Of a stretch of DNA of 64,000 nucleotides, positions 59,641-64,000 are shown piece by piece. How positions within the stretch are numbered: the first letter of the stretch is position 1; every line of letters begins with the position of its first letter. The stretch is from Eucommia ulmoides (taxonomy: Eukaryota > Streptophyta > Magnoliopsida > Garryales > Eucommiaceae). Below the pieces are notes generated by a model. The model searched no databases and was not told where the DNA came from. It saw only the letters and a list, made by a program, of their open reading frames with translations. The DNA lies in NCBI GenBank assembly GCA_016647705.1, contig CM028328.1:46618647-46682646 (forward strand), written 5' to 3'. Position numbers and translations under genes: made by a program.

Positions 59641-62600
59641 TGATAGTATAAAAAGTAGAGAATCCGGAAGGGGATGAAAACAAGTTTCATCCCTTCTTCT
59701 CTAAATAATCTAAATCCATTCATTTTGAAATTGGTTTTTCAAGGGTTTTTCTAGGCGTCGATTTTGAAAAACTTCTTGGGCTGAGATTTTTGTTAAAAAT
59801 TGAGTTACTACCTAACATGGGGTTAAATGGTATACTAAGTCATCGGGATTTTAGAAATTCATTTTTCCTTTTGAAATGACCCATGCTTTGACTTCCATAG
59901 GTCTATGTACCAGAGATTAATTTTTTTTTTTTAAGTTTAGGAGTCAATTATGTTTGGGGAAGGTGTTAGACACCCTAAGACACTCGTCCGAAGATGGTAC
60001 CCTAGTCTAAATTGATATTCACTGTTAAACACTATCCAAGCAGTTTTCTTTGATTCACTTAAAAAGAATAATTCATCTTTTTTACGTTTTTTTTTTTTTT
60101 TTTTTCTTATGTATTTTTGACATGATTCAATGGAAAGTACGTAAATATTACATCTACTACTAGTCAGCGACACCTAATAACAGTTTATATATAGACATAT
60201 ATGTAAATATACAAGCCATATTAAATAAAATGCAAACTAAGACTAAGTTATTTGAATATGCGACTGAACTTGCACATGGGTTGCCTACGTATCTTGAATG
60301 AGAATCAGGTCATTATATAGTTTGTTCTGGTTAGAGTAAAAGATGTGGTTTATTATTAGAGGTGTGATCGAATCCTTATGAGTTGCCTACGTACTTGGGT
60401 GGTTTATGATTAGAGGTGTGATCAAACATAATTCATTCTTATTATGTTGAAAACTGGATTCGTTATTTGAGGTGTGACCGAACCCTTATGGGATGCCTAC
60501 GTACTCTGGGTGGTTACCAAATATCAAGTCGAACGTAGTTCAACCTTATTTATTTGAAAAGCTAGGTTGGTTTAGTTTAAAGCTGTTAGTTTTAGTTTGT
60601 TTTGTTTGATTATCATCTAGTTTTGGTTTTGATTATCATTTAGTTTAAACCTGAATCACAACCTTATAACAATCTTTTGATTTCATCAAGAACCTTAAAC
60701 AAATTCCTTGGCTTTGGTTAGTTTAGTGTTTGTGTGTGAGTTGTGAGTTAAAAAGTGAAAAAAAAAATACCATTTATTTATGCCAGTCCTACTCATAACA
60801 AAAGAAAACATAAAGGTTTCTGCAAAGAATCACACATATCCCCAAAGGAATAAAGGTTATCCCTTTATCCCGAATTTTTAGCCATGAGGGTCTATCGGTA
60901 TAGTATATAAGTAGATGTGTATATTTGTGTGTTTTGTTTAGCTAAAAAAGCATAGAAATTCAATGTTCTTTTGGGGGTATCTTATAGACTATGTACAACT
61001 CATGGTGTGAATAGTCGTTTTGTTCGAATCCTCATGTGTGTTAACAACACTATTGGATAATTTGACGTTTTTGAATGTCTTGGCATGTTTTTCAATGCTT
61101 TTGAGATTCTTGGAATAATTTTTGTATGATTTGACCCTAATTTGATTGTTGTAGTTAAGATTAAGTGTTTGCTTGATGTTCTTGACAAAATAAAAAACTT
61201 GTTAGGTTGTTTTAGTGTTTCTTTGATTCTTTTTTAGATTTTATGTGTTATGAACGTGAAAGTAAGTGTATTATTTATATAATCTTACTATGTACAAATC
61301 AATATACACAAAATCAACCAAGAATCATAGGGAGTTTGATAGGAATATACCTACTTCAGGGATGTAGTCTTCCCTAATTGTGTACCTCCTTCTTCTCTTT
61401 GATCTTCTTGGTCAATGGTTGGCCGGTGGTTGATCTGTGGTCGTGGTTCTTTGAGTTCTTATCTAAGAACCCAAGAACAACAACCTACTTAGGGGATATA
61501 GTCGTTCTAAGTAGCTAACCTCTTTTCCTCATTGGCTCGGTGTTGATTGGTGATCGTCGATCCTTGAAGTTCGTATTCTAAGAACTTCAAGAACTCCTTC
61601 CATGACTAGATTTTGACAGAATAACGACGTGTTTTTTCATAAATCCACTTGAGAGGCCTTGGATCTGATATAGTTGCTTGAGTTTATAGAGAGAAGCTAG
61701 GCCTTCAAGGCATGAAAAATAAAAACCCCAGCACCCCTATTTATAGGCTGGGGGTCTGCACCTGGGGCAATGCGCAGTCCAATCCAGCCTCTTCCGTAGG
61801 AGGTGTTTGGCTTAGGGGACTTGTTATCTTGTCTTGATTTGGTTTGGTTTGGAACGAATTTAGGGGAGAATACTAGATTCTCAAAGATTTGGTAATGATT
61901 ACCAATGATTGCCAATCATTACATCTCCACCAATGAGATTCCTTTCACATGGGTGCATTTATGACTTGATGCGATGGATCCGGTTCGGTTTAGGGGCTAA
62001 ATACCGGTTAGATCTACTATTTCGGTTTGGTCGTCATAAATGCTTCCAATTTGCATTGTATCTTATGGTTAGGTGTCACTTTGCATTTAATGTGAAGTCA
62101 TAAGTCATGAATTTGAGGCTGCTTGTCCAGTTAATTTTGGATGGAATCGGGTGAACTTTCTTTGTAAGCACTGGTTGGTTTCCAAGTTGCCTAGTTGCCC
62201 TTGGATATTTTTGTGAAAATATCTAGATCCTTTGTACCTAGTCATTCCATGTCATCTCAAGAATTTAATGCTTGATGAGATGTGCATTTAATGCATTGCT
62301 TGGAGGCCACTCATCTGGTTTGGTTTCGGTAACTGGTCGTCACGATTCAAGGTTTCCGGTTGATTCTAAGATATTTTGCTTAAAATATCTACATACCTTG
62401 AATGTGATCTTGACATGTTATCTTAAGTATTTAATTCTTGATGGGATAGATATTCAATTCTTATTGAGTGCCTTACTTAGCTGGATTTTGTCAAATTTAA
62501 CATTTTTGCGTTTTTGTCATGTTTTTTGTTGTTTTTGTATATTGTATAGTGTGATATTAGGTAGAAATTTATTCCCTATAAACTTTTAAAGTTTATTTGA

Positions 62601-62651
62601 ACTTACACTTGATTCGATACTGACTGGGCGGAAAAAAATGCGATACTTACA
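59641..62651 (-). repeat. 5' LTR of element T
   Basis: 3011 bp, homologous to 26688-29602, including three CTACGTA...GATCAGG-type units near 60280-60530 and the ACTGACTGGGCGG end. It has about 0.6 kb (61100-61690) not present in the other copy. Confidence 0.8.
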
Positions 62652-62904
62652 ATAAATTATTATGAAAATTGAGTTGCACACTTTTTGCCTCTAGTTAGCT
62701 TTGTGTCTTTTTTTTTTTTTTTTGGTTTTCTTATCTCGTTAGTTCTCGTCCTTTTCAAAACAAATGTAGTTACATGACGACACCTAAATACATCTGTCTG
62801 CTTAATTTTTATTTCTCTTTTGCTTTTCATCTTGTTTTTTAGTTGCCGATTTTTCTGTTTTCTTATTATTTTGTTAATTACTAAACTAATTTAAATATTT
62901 TTTT
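62652..62904. other. Short AT-rich spacer between T and K
   Basis: T-rich, no frame and no recognisable repeat; possibly the flank into which T inserted. Confidence 0.4.
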
Positions 62905-63178
62905 TTATAGGTTAGAACATGACACTTGTATCTATACTTGTTACTAAGTTTTTTAACAGTTATTGCTTCTGGCTTGCGGCTTTTAGATTTCATTTTGAAA
63001 TTTGTATTGCTTTAGTTATGCATCTTGAAATTGTGTTTCTCATTCGTACCATTCTTGAATTACAATGAAATATATAGAGCTTGGTTATGGAGTTTCCCTA
63101 GAATCAAGTTATTACATAATCTAATTCAAGAAAGCTATTACACAATTTAGGAAATTATAATTTCTGTCTTATTTAACA
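62905..63178 (-). repeat. 3' LTR of Copia element K (short)
   Basis: The sense start TGTTAAATAAGACAG (right edge 63178) directly follows a purine tract TTGAGGGGGAG (minus, 63179-63190). TATA-like CTCTATATATTTC lies near 63068-63081. The left edge is approximate. Confidence 0.65.
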
Positions 63179-64000
63179 CTCCCCCTCAAGTTGGTGCATA
63201 AATGTCTCATATACCCAACTTGTCTAAAAATTTTAAGAATACTCGATTTGATACTGTTTTGGTGAGGATGTCAACCAACTGATCATCTGATCGAATCTTA
63301 GGCAATTTCACAATCTTTCTATCAAATTTTTCCTTAACGAAAAACTGTCGACCTCGACGTGCTTTGTACAGTCATGTTGAACTGGATTATGCGCGATGTC
63401 ACATGCTTCTTTATTGTCACAAAATAATCAGATCGGTTGCTCAGATAGATAACTCAAATCTTGTAAAAGGAGTTTCAGTCATAATGTCTCACAAAGTACA
63501 TTTACCAAACCTCTAAATTCAGTTTCTGCACTTGAGCGAGCGACAACATTTTGCTTCTTGTTTTTCCATGTCACAATATTACCTCCTACAAATGTAAAGT
63601 ATCCAGAAGTAGACCTCTTGTCACCCACATCACCAGCCCAATCAGCATCGGTATAGGCTTCTATACTTCGATGGTCTGCATTTTAAGAGAATAATATTCT
63701 TTTTCCTGTAGCACACTTTAGGTATCTCAAAATGCGAATAACTGCATTAATATGTTGTTCTCCAGGATTATGCATGAATTGGTTGACAACACTCAAGGCA
63801 TAAGTCAGATATGGCCTGGTATGAGATAAGTACAACAATCTCCCTATAAGTCTTTGGTATCTTCCTTTGTCAACTGGTACCTAGTTGGGCTCAACACATA
63901 CCTTTACACCTTCTTCTACTAGTGTATCAACTAGTTGACATGCTGACATACCAGTCTCTCGCAATAGATCTAGTGCATATTTTCTTTGAGAAAAAACTAT
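63179..64000 (-). pseudogene. Copia element K: RT end and RNase H remnant, runs off the window
   Basis: Read right to left, Copia RT/RNase H signatures appear. They include YTDADWAGDVGDKRSTSGYF around 63590-63655, TWKNKKQNVVARSSAE near 63520-63570, CDNKEACDIAHNP near 63380-63420 and KHVEVD near 63345. The end is THE-type sequence (DQLVDILTK) near 63270, before the purine tract and LTR. Upstream RT and the rest lie beyond 64000. The order and motifs are those of autonomous plant Ty1-copia elements with short LTRs. Broken, several changes. Confidence 0.88.

Larger units (their letters stand above)
26688..62651 (-). mobile_element. Element T: old Tat/Ogre-like gypsy element hosting five insertions
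   Basis: Two ~3-kb direct repeats (26688-29602 and 59641-62651) start TGATAG and end in TACA on the plus strand. Both contain the CCTACGTA...GATCAGG...GTAGTTC units typical of plant Tat/Ogre LTRs. Beside the right repeat the minus strand reads CGAGAGTGCGTCAGC then TAGCGACTCCGGTGAAGA, resembling the Ogre tRNA-Arg primer region; beside the left repeat it has a purine tract. T therefore reads right to left. A Tat-type gag remnant is at 52425-52883. No RT or integrase is recognisable, so T is either strongly decayed or non-autonomous. After subtracting E, G, J, H and F (about 18.5 kb) it is about 17 kb. No clear target duplication is seen. Broken, many changes, oldest layer of this half. Confidence 0.75.

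Overview
This window looks like intergenic, repeat-dense nuclear DNA of a flowering plant, probably a eudicot with a large genome. It is AT-rich and shows no intact host gene, rRNA or tRNA gene, and no bacterial-type feature. Almost everything can be assigned to nested LTR retrotransposon fossils. I use letters for the elements. Gypsy, Athila-like with a tRNA-Asp primer site: B, C, E, F, G, and the LTR-only copies I and J. Gypsy, Tat/Ogre-like: T. Copia: A, D and H (one family), plus L and K (others).

Left block (1-23.2 kb). A broken Copia pol on the minus strand (L, 18412-20890) carries an Athila-like element B (1-18411, minus, gag only). B was itself hit twice by one long-LTR Copia family: A (328-7696, two LTRs and gag pieces) and D (an LTR-only copy, 10642-17574). 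D was hit by C (10775-15416), a small two-LTR element with no coding capacity and a clean ATTAT target duplication. This gives a four-level nest, L > B > D > C. To the right lie a tandemly duplicated LTR-like segment (20824-21828) and one plus-strand gypsy LTR, I (21828-23198).

Middle (23.2-26.7 kb). Little is recognisable here. There is an LTR-like stretch, then about 1.9 kb that could be degraded host intergenic or intronic DNA, with one exon-like 69-base segment.

Right block (26.7-62.7 kb). A single old Tat/Ogre-like element T (26688-62651, minus) has about 3-kb LTRs and a gag remnant. Its repeat-rich non-coding region contains several minisatellites. Five later insertions lie in its interior: E (30540-34302), G (37183-44380), J (46029-47470), H (48631-50756) and F (about 54215-58211). 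The window ends in another Copia element, K (LTR about 62905-63178, RNase H and RT from 63179 past the end).

The most interesting material is non-coding. (1) The Athila-like elements share a stem-loop just downstream of their coding module. It keeps its shape while its arm sequence changes in a compensatory way. (2) The LTRs of the Athila-like family and one unrelated Copia family carry arrays of short palindromes between LTR start and TATA box, with a different palindrome in each subfamily. (3) The repeat units of T can fold into nested hairpins whose arms also co-vary. Percent identities and ages are by-eye impressions; no alignment or search could be run.
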